Shown: piece by piece, positions 10,177-18,767 of the stretch
Layout: the number at the start of each line of letters is the position of its first letter
How positions within the stretch are numbered: position 1 is the first letter of the stretch
NCBI GenBank assembly: GCA_019114885.1
Contig: DXEQ01000065.1
Location: forward strand, 1-33,850
Origin: Candidatus Anaerobutyricum stercoripullorum
GTDB lineage: Bacteria; Bacillota; Clostridia; Lachnospirales; Lachnospiraceae
Length of the DNA stretch: 33,850 nt
Direction: 5' to 3'
Position numbers and translations under genes: made by a program
Notes under the pieces: generated by a model
The model's database searches: none
Seen by the model: only the letters and a program-made list of their open reading frames with translations
Told to the model about the DNA's origin: nothing

Positions 10177-10524
10177 AAGCGTACGGATATCTTCATCACT
10201 GATTCCGCATCGTCTGCCTTTTTGTATGGCCATCTCCAAATCGGCTTCCACTTCTTTTTTCTGCTCCTCCAGCAAAAGTTCCGCGTTGGCTGCCGACACA
10301 TAGGTGCCTTTTCCGTGAACCGTCACGGTGAAGCCTTCGGCTTCCAGGTTGTCGTAAGCTTTTTTTACAGTCAGAGCGCTGATTTTTAATTCTTTTGATA
10401 AGGAGCGGACAGAAGGAAGGTTGTCATTTTCCTTTAGTTCCCCGTTGCGGATGAGCGTCTTGATCTGGTCGACGATCTGCTCGTAAATGGGAACCATGGA
10501 AGAGTGATTGATGATTATTTTCAT
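10150..10524 (-). CDS. GntR family (YtrA-like) transcriptional regulator
   Basis: N-terminal wHTH: IYEQIVDQIKTLIRNGELKENDNLPSVRSLSKELKISALTVKKAYDNLEAEG; short C-terminus; upstream of ABC genes in the same orientation. Confidence 0.93.
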   Translation of the reverse strand: MKIIINHSSMVPIYEQIVDQIKTLIRNGELKENDNLPSVRSLSKELKISALTVKKAYDNLEAEGFTVTVHGKGTYVSAANAELLLEEQKKEVEADLEMAIQKGRRCGISDEDIRTLFEMILEER

Positions 10525-10538
10525 TGGTTCTACCTCCT

Positions 10539-10591
10539 CTGTTTGTAAACAGTATATAACAGTTTAGAACTGTTGTCAAGTGTTATACACT
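10539..10591 (-). promoter_or_regulatory. gntR promoter with palindromic operators
   Basis: Minus strand TTGACA (10579-10574), 17-nt spacer, TATACT (10556-10551). Perfect palindrome AACAGTT-TAG-AACTGTT (10558-10574); further palindromes AGTGT-TAT-ACACT (10579-10591) and CTGTTT-GT-AAACAG (10539-10552). Confidence 0.8.
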
Positions 10592-10643
10592 GTTTATTCA
10601 AAAGTTTTTTGGAATTATAAAATAGGGAGATGTTTGTGAGTTA

Positions 10644-12320
10644 GTGTATAATTATCATTGGCAAAGATAGAAATTATTTTTAAATAAAAAGAGAAGCAGA
10701 GAAAATCCCTGCTTCCCAATCATACAGTTTTTCTTTATGATGTTAGTTGCGAAACAAAACACGTAAAGGAGACTGCATGATGAAATCTATTGTAGAAGAA
10801 AAGCTGGTATCTTTCAAGACCCTGGAGCAAAAAGTTTTTGCTTATGTTTGCGAGCTGGGCAGGCTGATCACCCAGACGATACTGGAAAACTATGATGATG
10901 AGCTGGCAAGGGATCGGGATAAAAAAGCATACAGAGACAAGGGAAAGCGGGATACTTCCATCAAGACCGTATATGGGGAGGTTGAATACTCCCGGAGGGT
11001 CTATCGGACAGAGTCTGAGGATGGCAAAGCGGCACATGTTTACCTGTTGGATCAGGCAATGCAGATGGAAAAGATCGGGCTGATCTCCACAAACCTTGCA
11101 GAAAAGATCGCCCTGACCGTAACGGAGGCCCCTTATCGCGTCAGCGCGGATGTGATAAGCGATACCTGCGGCCAGACGATCAGCCATGGAGGTGTCTGGA
11201 ACCTGATGCAGCGGCTGGGAGAACGGATCAGCAAAGAAGAAGAATACGCGGTACAGCAGATGGAAACAGGCCGGGCGGAAGGGACAAAGGCAATCGGGAT
11301 CCTTTTTGAAGAAATGGATGGCGTATGGCTGCGGATGCAGGATCCCAGCCATAAGAAGGCTCCGAAACAGGAAATGAAGGTTTTTACGATGTATGAAGGA
11401 TGGGACGCGGACAACACCCAAAGGAGCCGCCTGGTAAACAAGAAGATGCTGGCCGGGATGGAGAAAAGCGGCCTGTTCCACCAAAAACGGGAAGCGTTGA
11501 TTGAAAAGGTCTATGATGCGGATGAGATCCAGCAGCGTATCCTGAACGGAGATGGAGGAAGCTGGATCAAAGAGGCATATGATCCAGAAGTGATCTTCCA
11601 GCTGGACCGGTTTCATATCTATAAGGAGATCAAAGGGAAGATCCGGGATGCAGAAGCCCAGGAACGGATCAAAGAGCTTCTGGAGAAGAAGGAAGTAGAT
11701 AAGATGCTGGAATATATCCGGATCTACGCGGACAGTATAGAAAGCGATGATGCAGCAGAGAAAGGAAGCGAAAAGGCGAGAGAATTGTACCAGTATCTCT
11801 GGAATAACCGGGAAGGACTCCTGCCGTATCAGGAGAGAGGGATAGAACTTCCGGAAGCCGGGGAAGGGATCGTCTATAAAAATATGGGGGTACAGGAAAA
11901 TCAGAACTGTACGGCAATCACGTTGCGGATGAAGCACCGGAGGATGAGATGGTCTGTCAATGGCGCGAATAACATGGCGAAGGCACTATACCGGAAAGAA
12001 AACCGGGAACTGATCGATACGATAGAACGATATACGGATGGCGTGGTATTTACCATGGGTATGGAAGAGATCGTCAAGACGCTGAGCGCGGCAAAAGCAC
12101 CAAAGAAAGACGGGAAAGGGGATCCGTATGTGGATATCATCACGCACCATATGCCGCTCCTGGACGCGATGCGGACAGCATCGAGAAAAGCCTTTGAAAG
12201 AGCGTTCTGCTAAAAAAGGATAAAAAAGAAGGTGGAAGAAGTTCCTGAATAATTATCTGAAAATAGAGAAAGTAAACTGACATCAATAAATAAGAAAAAG
12301 TGCCAATGATTACTTGACAC
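10644..12320 (+). mobile_element. ISLre2-family insertion sequence
   Basis: UPF0236/ISLre2-type transposase flanked by inverted repeats: left gtgtataattatcattggca (10644-10663), right tgccaatgattacttgacac (12301-12320), 16/20 matching. No matching target-site duplication seen. Confidence 0.8.
10777..12213 (+). CDS. ISLre2 family transposase
   Basis: MMKSIVEEKLVSFKTLEQKVFAYVCELGRLITQTILENYDDELARDRDKKAYRDKGKRDTSIKTVYGEVEYSRRVYR resembles UPF0236; RBS aaaggag upstream of ATG 10777; full length. Confidence 0.9.
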   Translation: MMKSIVEEKLVSFKTLEQKVFAYVCELGRLITQTILENYDDELARDRDKKAYRDKGKRDTSIKTVYGEVEYSRRVYRTESEDGKAAHVYLLDQAMQMEKIGLISTNLAEKIALTVTEAPYRVSADVISDTCGQTISHGGVWNLMQRLGERISKEEEYAVQQMETGRAEGTKAIGILFEEMDGVWLRMQDPSHKKAPKQEMKVFTMYEGWDADNTQRSRLVNKKMLAGMEKSGLFHQKREALIEKVYDADEIQQRILNGDGGSWIKEAYDPEVIFQLDRFHIYKEIKGKIRDAEAQERIKELLEKKEVDKMLEYIRIYADSIESDDAAEKGSEKARELYQYLWNNREGLLPYQERGIELPEAGEGIVYKNMGVQENQNCTAITLRMKHRRMRWSVNGANNMAKALYRKENRELIDTIERYTDGVVFTMGMEEIVKTLSAAKAPKKDGKGDPYVDIITHHMPLLDAMRTASRKAFERAFC

Positions 12321-12436
12321 ATACAATTCTTAGATTGGAATGTAAAAATAGTGGCAATTATGGTAGAATAGAAACCAGCAGATTCAGCCGTGCACAAAAT
12401 ACAGCGGCAAGAAAGTAATATATCAGGAGGTACACA

Positions 12437-13729
12437 ATGAGACACAATACAAAACGTCTGGCGGCGGCAGCGCTCACGGCAGTTCTGGCTGTCGGTATGA
12501 TGACCGGCTGCGGCAATTCCGGCGGCAAGGGAGAAGTAACACAGAATGGTAACGAGACGCTGTTTACCTATGACGGCGTGGACGTTCCGTTGAAGAAAGC
12601 ATGGATTTATGGCAAGATGACGGCCGCTCAGTATGAGGCGTCCTACGCCAACTATTTTGGCGATAATTTCTGGACCATGGATATGGGAACGGATGACGAA
12701 GGAAATGCAACGACTTTCGAGGATTACGCGAAAGAACAGATCATTGCCCGCATCAAGCAGATCATCGTTCTCAACAACCATGCCGAGGAGGCAGGAGCTT
12801 CCTTAAGTGAGGAGGAAGAGGAGCAGTGCGCTGAGTATGCGGCTGCCTTCGCGGAGGATGCTTCCGGTGCGGAGATTCTTGCCGAGTGCGGCGCCAGTGA
12901 AGACGATATGACAGAGATTTATGAAGAAAATGCACTGGCTGCCAAGGTGCAGGAATACATGGTCAAAGATACGGATACCAACGTCAGTGACGATGAGGCC
13001 AGAGAGACGACCATCTCCCGGGTAGTATTTGCGACGACGACCACAGATGACGAGGGTAAGACGGTAGAGATGAGCGAGGAGGAGAAGGCGCAGGTTCTCT
13101 CCAGGGCGCAGGCAGCTCTGGATAAGCTGAAAGCCGGTACAGATATCGCCGATATCGCCGAAGAACAGGAGTATACCAACACCTCCGAGACCTTTGCGGC
13201 CGGCGAATCCGAAGAAGGCGAAGCCTTTGAGAAACTGCTGGCAACGATGAAAGACGGCGACATCACACAGGAAGTACAGGAATGTGACAACGGATATGTG
13301 ATTGCCAGACTGGATGCCTACACGGATGCGGAAGCGACGGAAAGCAACCGGGAATCCATCATCTCCGAAAGACAGCAGACAAAGTTCTCCGAAGTATACG
13401 ATGGATGGACCGAAGAGCTGGAAGCGGACTGGAATTACGAGGAGGACGTGAATCAGGAACTCTGGGCGGAACTGATTCTCCACGAAGAGGAGAGCACGGC
13501 AGAGGAAGGAACCACGGCCACAGCGCCGGCAGCAGATACGACCGCGGCGTCCACGGAGGCCGGAGCAGCGGACACGACCGCAGCGTCCACGGAAGCCGGA
13601 GCGGCGGACACTACAGCAGCGTCCACGGAAGCCGGAGCAGCGGACACGACAGCAGCATCCACGGAAGCCGGAGCGGCGGATACCACAGCGGCATCTACGG
13701 AAGCAGCGACAGACGCGGCTGCCCAGTAA
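12437..13729 (+). CDS. PrsA/parvulin-like foldase lipoprotein with C-terminal 12-aa repeats
   Basis: Lipobox signal peptide (AVLAVGMMTGCGN); rotamase-like region; C-terminal (ADTTAASTEAGA)n; RBS caggaggt. Confidence 0.75.
   Translation: MRHNTKRLAAAALTAVLAVGMMTGCGNSGGKGEVTQNGNETLFTYDGVDVPLKKAWIYGKMTAAQYEASYANYFGDNFWTMDMGTDDEGNATTFEDYAKEQIIARIKQIIVLNNHAEEAGASLSEEEEEQCAEYAAAFAEDASGAEILAECGASEDDMTEIYEENALAAKVQEYMVKDTDTNVSDDEARETTISRVVFATTTTDDEGKTVEMSEEEKAQVLSRAQAALDKLKAGTDIADIAEEQEYTNTSETFAAGESEEGEAFEKLLATMKDGDITQEVQECDNGYVIARLDAYTDAEATESNRESIISERQQTKFSEVYDGWTEELEADWNYEEDVNQELWAELILHEEESTAEEGTTATAPAADTTAASTEAGAADTTAASTEAGAADTTAASTEAGAADTTAASTEAGAADTTAASTEAATDAAAQ
13532..13705 (+). repeat. In-frame 36-bp minisatellite (12 aa, ~4.8 copies)
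   Basis: Units start at 13532, 13568, 13604, 13640, 13676; amino acids identical, with only synonymous nucleotide differences. Confidence 0.9.
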
Positions 13730-13827
13730 ATTTGCCCATTACAAAAATATGACGATTTCATGAAGGTTCTGTATTTTTGTCCCTTTTATGCGGATAGTAT
13801 GATATGATAGGAAAAGAGTTTTGAAAC

Positions 13828-13932
13828 GCCGCGCGCTCTGGCGGGAAGGGAGCGAACCACCCGGTATGGAGATTCGCGCGGCATCAATATGAAGTAGAAT
13901 TTGTCTGTGCTCTGCCGGTCCGCATTCTGCGG
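13828..13932 (+). promoter_or_regulatory. Candidate structured 5' leader upstream of CBS-domain gene
   Basis: GCCGCGCG (13828-13835)/CGCGCGGC (13875-13882) perfect 8-bp stem enclosing ~39 nt; second hairpin CCGCA-ttc-TGCGG (13920-13932) within an outer CTCTGCCG/CGGCGGAG pairing; promoter-like TTGTCC-N17-TGATAT upstream. Confidence 0.5.
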
Positions 13933-13961
13933 CGGCGGAGGGCAAAAACAGGGAGAGTTAC

Positions 13962-14381
13962 ATGAACATATCATTTTTCCTGCTTCCAAAAAGTGAAGTG
14001 ACTTATATCGAACAGGAGGATATCGTCGGCAGGGCGCTTCGAGTCATACATAAGAACGGATTTCAGGCCGTGCCGGTCATCGATGAGGAAGGACATTACG
14101 TGGGAACCATCACGGAGGGCGACTTCCTCTGGAATCTTATCGAAGACTATCATATGGACATGGAGGTCATGCGCAAGGTCCGCATCGCCGCCCTGCGGAA
14201 GCGGTGGGATTACAAGCCGGTGAGCATTGAGGCCACCATGGCGGAGCTGGAACAGTATATCATGAATCAGAATTTCGTTCCCGTGGTGGACGGAAGAAAT
14301 GTATTCATCGGCATTGTCACAAGAAAACAGATCATCACAGAGATGATACGTAAGAAAAATAAAAATGGAGAACACCAATGA
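13962..14381 (+). CDS. CBS domain-containing protein
   Basis: VGRALRVIHKNGFQAVPVIDEEGHYVGTITEGDFLW ... MNQNFVPVVDGRNVFIGIVTRKQII: two CBS motifs. Confidence 0.9.
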   Translation: MNISFFLLPKSEVTYIEQEDIVGRALRVIHKNGFQAVPVIDEEGHYVGTITEGDFLWNLIEDYHMDMEVMRKVRIAALRKRWDYKPVSIEATMAELEQYIMNQNFVPVVDGRNVFIGIVTRKQIITEMIRKKNKNGEHQ

Positions 14382-16132
14382 CACAAATGCAGCTGCCGGA
14401 GAAGTTTCTCAAGACGATGAAGCAGATTCTCGGAGAAGAATACGGAGCATTTCTTGAGAGCTTTGACGGAAAAAGACAATTTGGTCTGCGGGTGAATACA
14501 GCAAAGATGAAATTGGAGGAATTCGAAAGGATTGCTCCTTTTCATTTGAGCAAAATCCCGTGGATTGCAGACGGATATTTTTATGAGGAAGAAGACGCCC
14601 CGGCAAAGCATCCGTTTTACGCGGCGGGACTTTATTACCTCCAGGAACCCAGCGCCATGACCCCGGCTTCCCGGCTTTCGGTGACGCCCGGCGAGCGGGT
14701 GCTCGACCTCTGCGCGGCTCCCGGCGGCAAAGCGACGGCGCTTGGCGCGAAGCTGCAGGGCGAGGGGCTGCTGGTGGCCAACGACATCAATAACGCCCGG
14801 GCAAAGGCACTCCTTCGCAATCTGGAGCTGTTCGGCATTTCCAACGCCTTTGTCACCAACGAACCGCCCCACATCCTGGCGGAGCATTACCCGGAATACT
14901 TTGATAAGATCATGGTGGACGCTCCCTGCTCCGGCGAGGGAATGTTCCGAAAGAACCCGGCGGTCGTGGAAGCGTGGCAGGAGAAAGGGCCGGAATATTT
15001 TTCCCGCCTGCAGCGGGACATCATCCTCTATGCCGCGGATATGCTGCGGCCCGGCGGCCGGATGCTCTATTCCACCTGTACATTTTCCCCTCTGGAAAAT
15101 GAATCGGTCATCACCCATCTTCTCCGGGAACGGCCGGAGATGGAAGTGATTCCGATGGAAGACTACGAAGGTTTCGCAGAAGGACTTACGGCCTTTGGCG
15201 GCGAACAATTTCACGAAAGCTGCCGCCTCTGCCGCCGGATCTTCCCGCACAGGATGGCTGGCGAAGGACATTTTCTGGCGCTTCTTTATAAACACGCGCC
15301 GGACGAGAAGTCCAATCTGACGGCAAATGTATCGGCTCCTGCCGGCCTTTCCGTTCAGCCGGAAAATGTATCGGCCCCTGCCGGCCTTTCCGTTCAGCCG
15401 GAAAACGTATCGGCTCCAGCCGGCCTTTCCGATTTGCCGGAAAATGTACAGACGGCAGCCGGGATATCTTCCGGTAAAGATGCGGAGAAAAAATCCGGGA
15501 AAAGAAAAAAAGAAAAAAAGAAGAAAAAGCAATCTGCCGGCACAGACGGCAGCCGGAATTGGTGGGACACCTGTCCGGGGCTGGACCGGGAACAGCGGCA
15601 GGCGCTGGCAGATTTCTTTATCCATGTACATATGCCGCTTCAAAAAGAGCGGATCGACATCCGCGGGGACAAGGTCTATTATGTGCCGGCAGAGACATTG
15701 TTTAGTGATTCGCAGCTCAGGTCTGCCGCCTTTTCGGCCGGGGAAGAGCGGGCAGCCCGCACCCGATGGTCTGGCGCCGGGGGACGTTCGTCCGGAGGAA
15801 AAAGAAAGCAGCCGGGCACAATGCCGACTGCGAAGATACATTTTTTAAGAAACGGGTTGTATATGGGCGACCTGAAAAAGAAACGGTTTGAGCCATCGCA
15901 GCCGTTTGCGCTGGCCCTGTCAAAGGACGCCTTTGATCAGTGCCTGAACTTTGCCGACGGGGACGAGCGCCTCCAGCGCTATCTCCGGGGCGAGAGCATC
16001 CCTCTGGAAGGGGGAAACACCGCTTCGGGCGGCTGGTACCTCGTCCTGGCTGACGGCTGCCCGCTGGGCTTTGGCAAGCTTGCCGGACACATTTTAAAAA
16101 ATAAGTATCCGGCAGGCTGGCGCAGAAATTAG
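14378..16132 (+). CDS. rsmF: RsmB/RsmF-type 16S rRNA (cytosine-C5) methyltransferase
   Basis: VLDLCAAPGGKATALGAKL, DAPCSGEGMFRKNP, STCTFSPLENE motifs; C-terminal RsmF-like domain; 4-nt overlap with the CBS gene. Confidence 0.9.
   Translation: MTQMQLPEKFLKTMKQILGEEYGAFLESFDGKRQFGLRVNTAKMKLEEFERIAPFHLSKIPWIADGYFYEEEDAPAKHPFYAAGLYYLQEPSAMTPASRLSVTPGERVLDLCAAPGGKATALGAKLQGEGLLVANDINNARAKALLRNLELFGISNAFVTNEPPHILAEHYPEYFDKIMVDAPCSGEGMFRKNPAVVEAWQEKGPEYFSRLQRDIILYAADMLRPGGRMLYSTCTFSPLENESVITHLLRERPEMEVIPMEDYEGFAEGLTAFGGEQFHESCRLCRRIFPHRMAGEGHFLALLYKHAPDEKSNLTANVSAPAGLSVQPENVSAPAGLSVQPENVSAPAGLSDLPENVQTAAGISSGKDAEKKSGKRKKEKKKKKQSAGTDGSRNWWDTCPGLDREQRQALADFFIHVHMPLQKERIDIRGDKVYYVPAETLFSDSQLRSAAFSAGEERAARTRWSGAGGRSSGGKRKQPGTMPTAKIHFLRNGLYMGDLKKKRFEPSQPFALALSKDAFDQCLNFADGDERLQRYLRGESIPLEGGNTASGGWYLVLADGCPLGFGKLAGHILKNKYPAGWRRN
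15326..15481 (+). repeat. In-frame 39-bp (13 aa) tandem repeat within rsmF
   Basis: NVSAPAGLSVQPE x2, NVSAPAGLSDLPE, degenerate NVQTAAGISSGKD; units start at 15326, 15365, 15404, 15443. Confidence 0.9.
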
Positions 16133-16179
16133 CAGAATCAGTTGTCTGTAGTTTTGGCTGCTGTGTTGGTGTCAGGCTT

Positions 16180-18621
16180 TTATTTGATATCCATATCTTT
16201 CATCATCCGCTGTACCGTATCGCGAATCTGTTTTTTCAGGAAGATCTCCTGGAAGGATTCTTCATACGGCGGATAAGCGATGCCGAATTCGGTGACGATA
16301 CCGGTGATCAGATCGTGGCCCGTCACGTCAAAGGCAGGATTATATACTTTTACGCCGGGAGCGGTCATTGGCTTTTCATACCACATGTCAGTGACCTCTT
16401 CCGGTTTTCTCTGTTCAATGACAATGTCGTCTCCGGTGGCGGTGGACATGTCGATGGTGGACGTCGGCGCACACACATAGAACGGCACGCCGTAACGTTT
16501 CGCCGCCAGGGCGGCCATGGAAGTGCCAATCTTATTGGCGGTATCGCCGTTTTTTGCCACACGGTCACAACCCACAAACACAGCCTGAATCTTTCCTTCC
16601 CGCATGAGGGAGGCTGACATGTTGTCGCACAGAAGAGTCACGTCCAGACCGGCGCTGAATAGTTCAAAGCTGGTAAGTCTCGCACCCTGCAAAAGGGGTC
16701 TTGTCTCGTCACAATATACTTTAAAATGATAGCCCTTTTCCTGTCCCAGATACATCGGGGCGGTGGCGGTGCCGTATTTTACGGTGGCCAGCTGACCGGC
16801 GTTACAGTGGGTCAGGAGACCGTCGCCCGGTTTTACGAGAGAAAGACCGTACTTTCCGATGGACTGGCAGACCAGAATATCTTCCTCCCGGATGGCCAGA
16901 GCCTCGTCATGAAGGGCGGCCACGATCTGCGCCACGGAATCGCCCTTGTGGGCGAGCACCACATTTTCCATGCGCTGAAGCGCCCAGGAGAGATTAACTG
17001 CCGTCGGCCGGGACGAATTGAGGTAGGCGGAAGCCTCCCGGAAGCGGCGCAGGAATTCCTCGTAGTCGGTCACAGGCCGTCCTGCAGAAGCAGTCTGCCC
17101 GGTGGCCGTCTGTCCCGCCGAAGCTGCCTGCCCGGAAGCGTCGGCTGTACCCTCCGCGATCTCTCTGGCGGCCAGATAGATGCCGATGGCCGCCGCCACG
17201 CCGATGGCCGGGGCGCCCCGCACTTTCAGCAGATAGATGGCGTCCCAGATGTCCTCCTGCGCGGTGAGAGAAAGAATCTCAATGCGGGAAGGGAGCTTTG
17301 TCTGATCGATGATGACCAGCGCGTGCTGTTCATCGTCAAGAGCTACGGTATCATAATCAAGGATCGTCTTTTTCGGGCCGATGAGAGGATTGTCCGGTTC
17401 GATGGCGCGGATGGCGTCCTCCATGGCACGGTAATAATCGTTGGCTGTCTGGAACTGCCGCTGATGCAGAATCAGGTCTTTGGCGAAAGTGAGAAGAATC
17501 TTCTCCGCGGAGGCCCGCTTCGCCATATCTTCAATGACGGTGATGTCCTTGTTGTGGGCCATACCTACAATCCGGCGGATACATTCCGTGCCGGCGTACC
17601 CGGCGGTATCCGCCATAATGTCCGCCAGATAGGACTGTTTAAATTCTTCGGATCTGGCCAGAGGTTCCGTCACCTGCTCGTCGTAAAGACGGCAGAACTT
17701 CTCCTTAAACAGATCGACGATCTCCAGGATGGCGCACATACACCAGCCGCAGAAGCGGGCGCGCTCTGCCGGAGCGTCGATAGTGGCATTGCCGTTTGCC
17801 CATGCAAAGAAGAGGTTGGCGATCACATTTCCTATGTCATAACCCATAGGGCCGAAGAACGCGAACTCCGGATCGAACACAAAGGTGTGGTCTTTGTTGA
17901 TAAAGACGGAACCGGTGTGCAGATCTCCGTGAATCAGCGACTGGGCGTGGTTCATAAAACGGAACTTGAGCCGTGCCACCTCTGCCCGCAGTTCTTCATC
18001 GCCGTAGATCTCCCGCTCCACAAAATCTCTGACCGGCGGAAACACATCGTTCCTCCCGTTATAATCAAGAAGCGGCTCGCCGAAGACCAGATTCTCCGTG
18101 ATGTCGCAAAGCTCCGGATTGGTGAACTCCCGCACCAGCGCCTTCCTCTTCTGATGGTCCATGACGATATCGGTGGTCATCAGCAGACTGTTCACAAGAA
18201 ATGTACTGATCTGCTCAGGAAATTTCGGATAGATCTCATGGTGAATCAGCCCGGTGCGCATCATGGTGTGCCCGATCATATCTTCCATGATCATGGCGCA
18301 CATCACACCGTCGTACAGGTACACTTCCGGCACCAGGCCCGGACACAGCGCGCCCTGCAGCTTCAAAATACTGGCCTCGATCCGTCCCCGGTCTGTGGTC
18401 AGCGTCATTTTATCGGAAATCCGCAGATGCTCCCCCGCCTGCTTGACGATGATGGAGCGGCCGCTTCGTTCATCCCATACCCGGAAAACATAATTCAGAT
18501 TCCCATCGCCGATCTCCTTGCAGGCAAGCGGCGCGTCCGCGTCAAAATACGAAAGCTTCGCCTGCACGTAATCGATGACGTCCGGTTCTTTCATCAGAAA
18601 ATAAGTATTAAAATCAGACAA
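16180..18621 (-). CDS. Fused 5-methylthioribose kinase (MtnK) - methylthioribose-1-phosphate isomerase (MtnA)
   Basis: N-terminal kinase: CKEIGDGNLNYVFRV, SLIHGDLHTGSVFI, VFDPEFAFFGPMGYDIGN. C-terminal MtnA: LLKVRGAPAIGVAAAIG, LLTHCNAGQLATVKYGTA, VFVGCDRVAKNGDTANKIGT. Probable TTG start at 18621 after GGGGGAG; the longer track ORF runs into a repeat. Confidence 0.9.
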   Translation of the reverse strand: MSDFNTYFLMKEPDVIDYVQAKLSYFDADAPLACKEIGDGNLNYVFRVWDERSGRSIIVKQAGEHLRISDKMTLTTDRGRIEASILKLQGALCPGLVPEVYLYDGVMCAMIMEDMIGHTMMRTGLIHHEIYPKFPEQISTFLVNSLLMTTDIVMDHQKRKALVREFTNPELCDITENLVFGEPLLDYNGRNDVFPPVRDFVEREIYGDEELRAEVARLKFRFMNHAQSLIHGDLHTGSVFINKDHTFVFDPEFAFFGPMGYDIGNVIANLFFAWANGNATIDAPAERARFCGWCMCAILEIVDLFKEKFCRLYDEQVTEPLARSEEFKQSYLADIMADTAGYAGTECIRRIVGMAHNKDITVIEDMAKRASAEKILLTFAKDLILHQRQFQTANDYYRAMEDAIRAIEPDNPLIGPKKTILDYDTVALDDEQHALVIIDQTKLPSRIEILSLTAQEDIWDAIYLLKVRGAPAIGVAAAIGIYLAAREIAEGTADASGQAASAGQTATGQTASAGRPVTDYEEFLRRFREASAYLNSSRPTAVNLSWALQRMENVVLAHKGDSVAQIVAALHDEALAIREEDILVCQSIGKYGLSLVKPGDGLLTHCNAGQLATVKYGTATAPMYLGQEKGYHFKVYCDETRPLLQGARLTSFELFSAGLDVTLLCDNMSASLMREGKIQAVFVGCDRVAKNGDTANKIGTSMAALAAKRYGVPFYVCAPTSTIDMSTATGDDIVIEQRKPEEVTDMWYEKPMTAPGVKVYNPAFDVTGHDLITGIVTEFGIAYPPYEESFQEIFLKKQIRDTVQRMMKDMDIK

Positions 18622-18767
18622 AATCAATCTCCCCCTTTCCACAGGAAATGTAATTTCTCTCAGATGCCTTCTCCTTATCCCCGGTCCGCCTGCAGCCCGG
18701 AGAAATCTACACAAATAAACACATTTGCCGTTACTGTTTACACAGTGCCCGGCAATCATCTGTTATT

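Noticed and set aside
12301-12342. Hybrid promoter from the IS right end (TTGACA at 12314) driving the prsA-like gene
   Set aside because: No acceptable -10 box at 16-18 nt downstream (ggaatg).
14267-15841. 524-aa minus-strand ORF opposite the CBS/rsmF genes
   Set aside because: Shadow ORF of a GC-rich coding region; Arg/Phe/Gly-rich with no domain, while the sense strand encodes a clear RsmF.
18622-18759. Longer N-terminus of MtnK-MtnA in the ORF track
   Set aside because: It runs through intergenic and repeat sequence (GTTACTGTTTACACAGTG); a TTG start at 18621 after GGGGGAG fits better.
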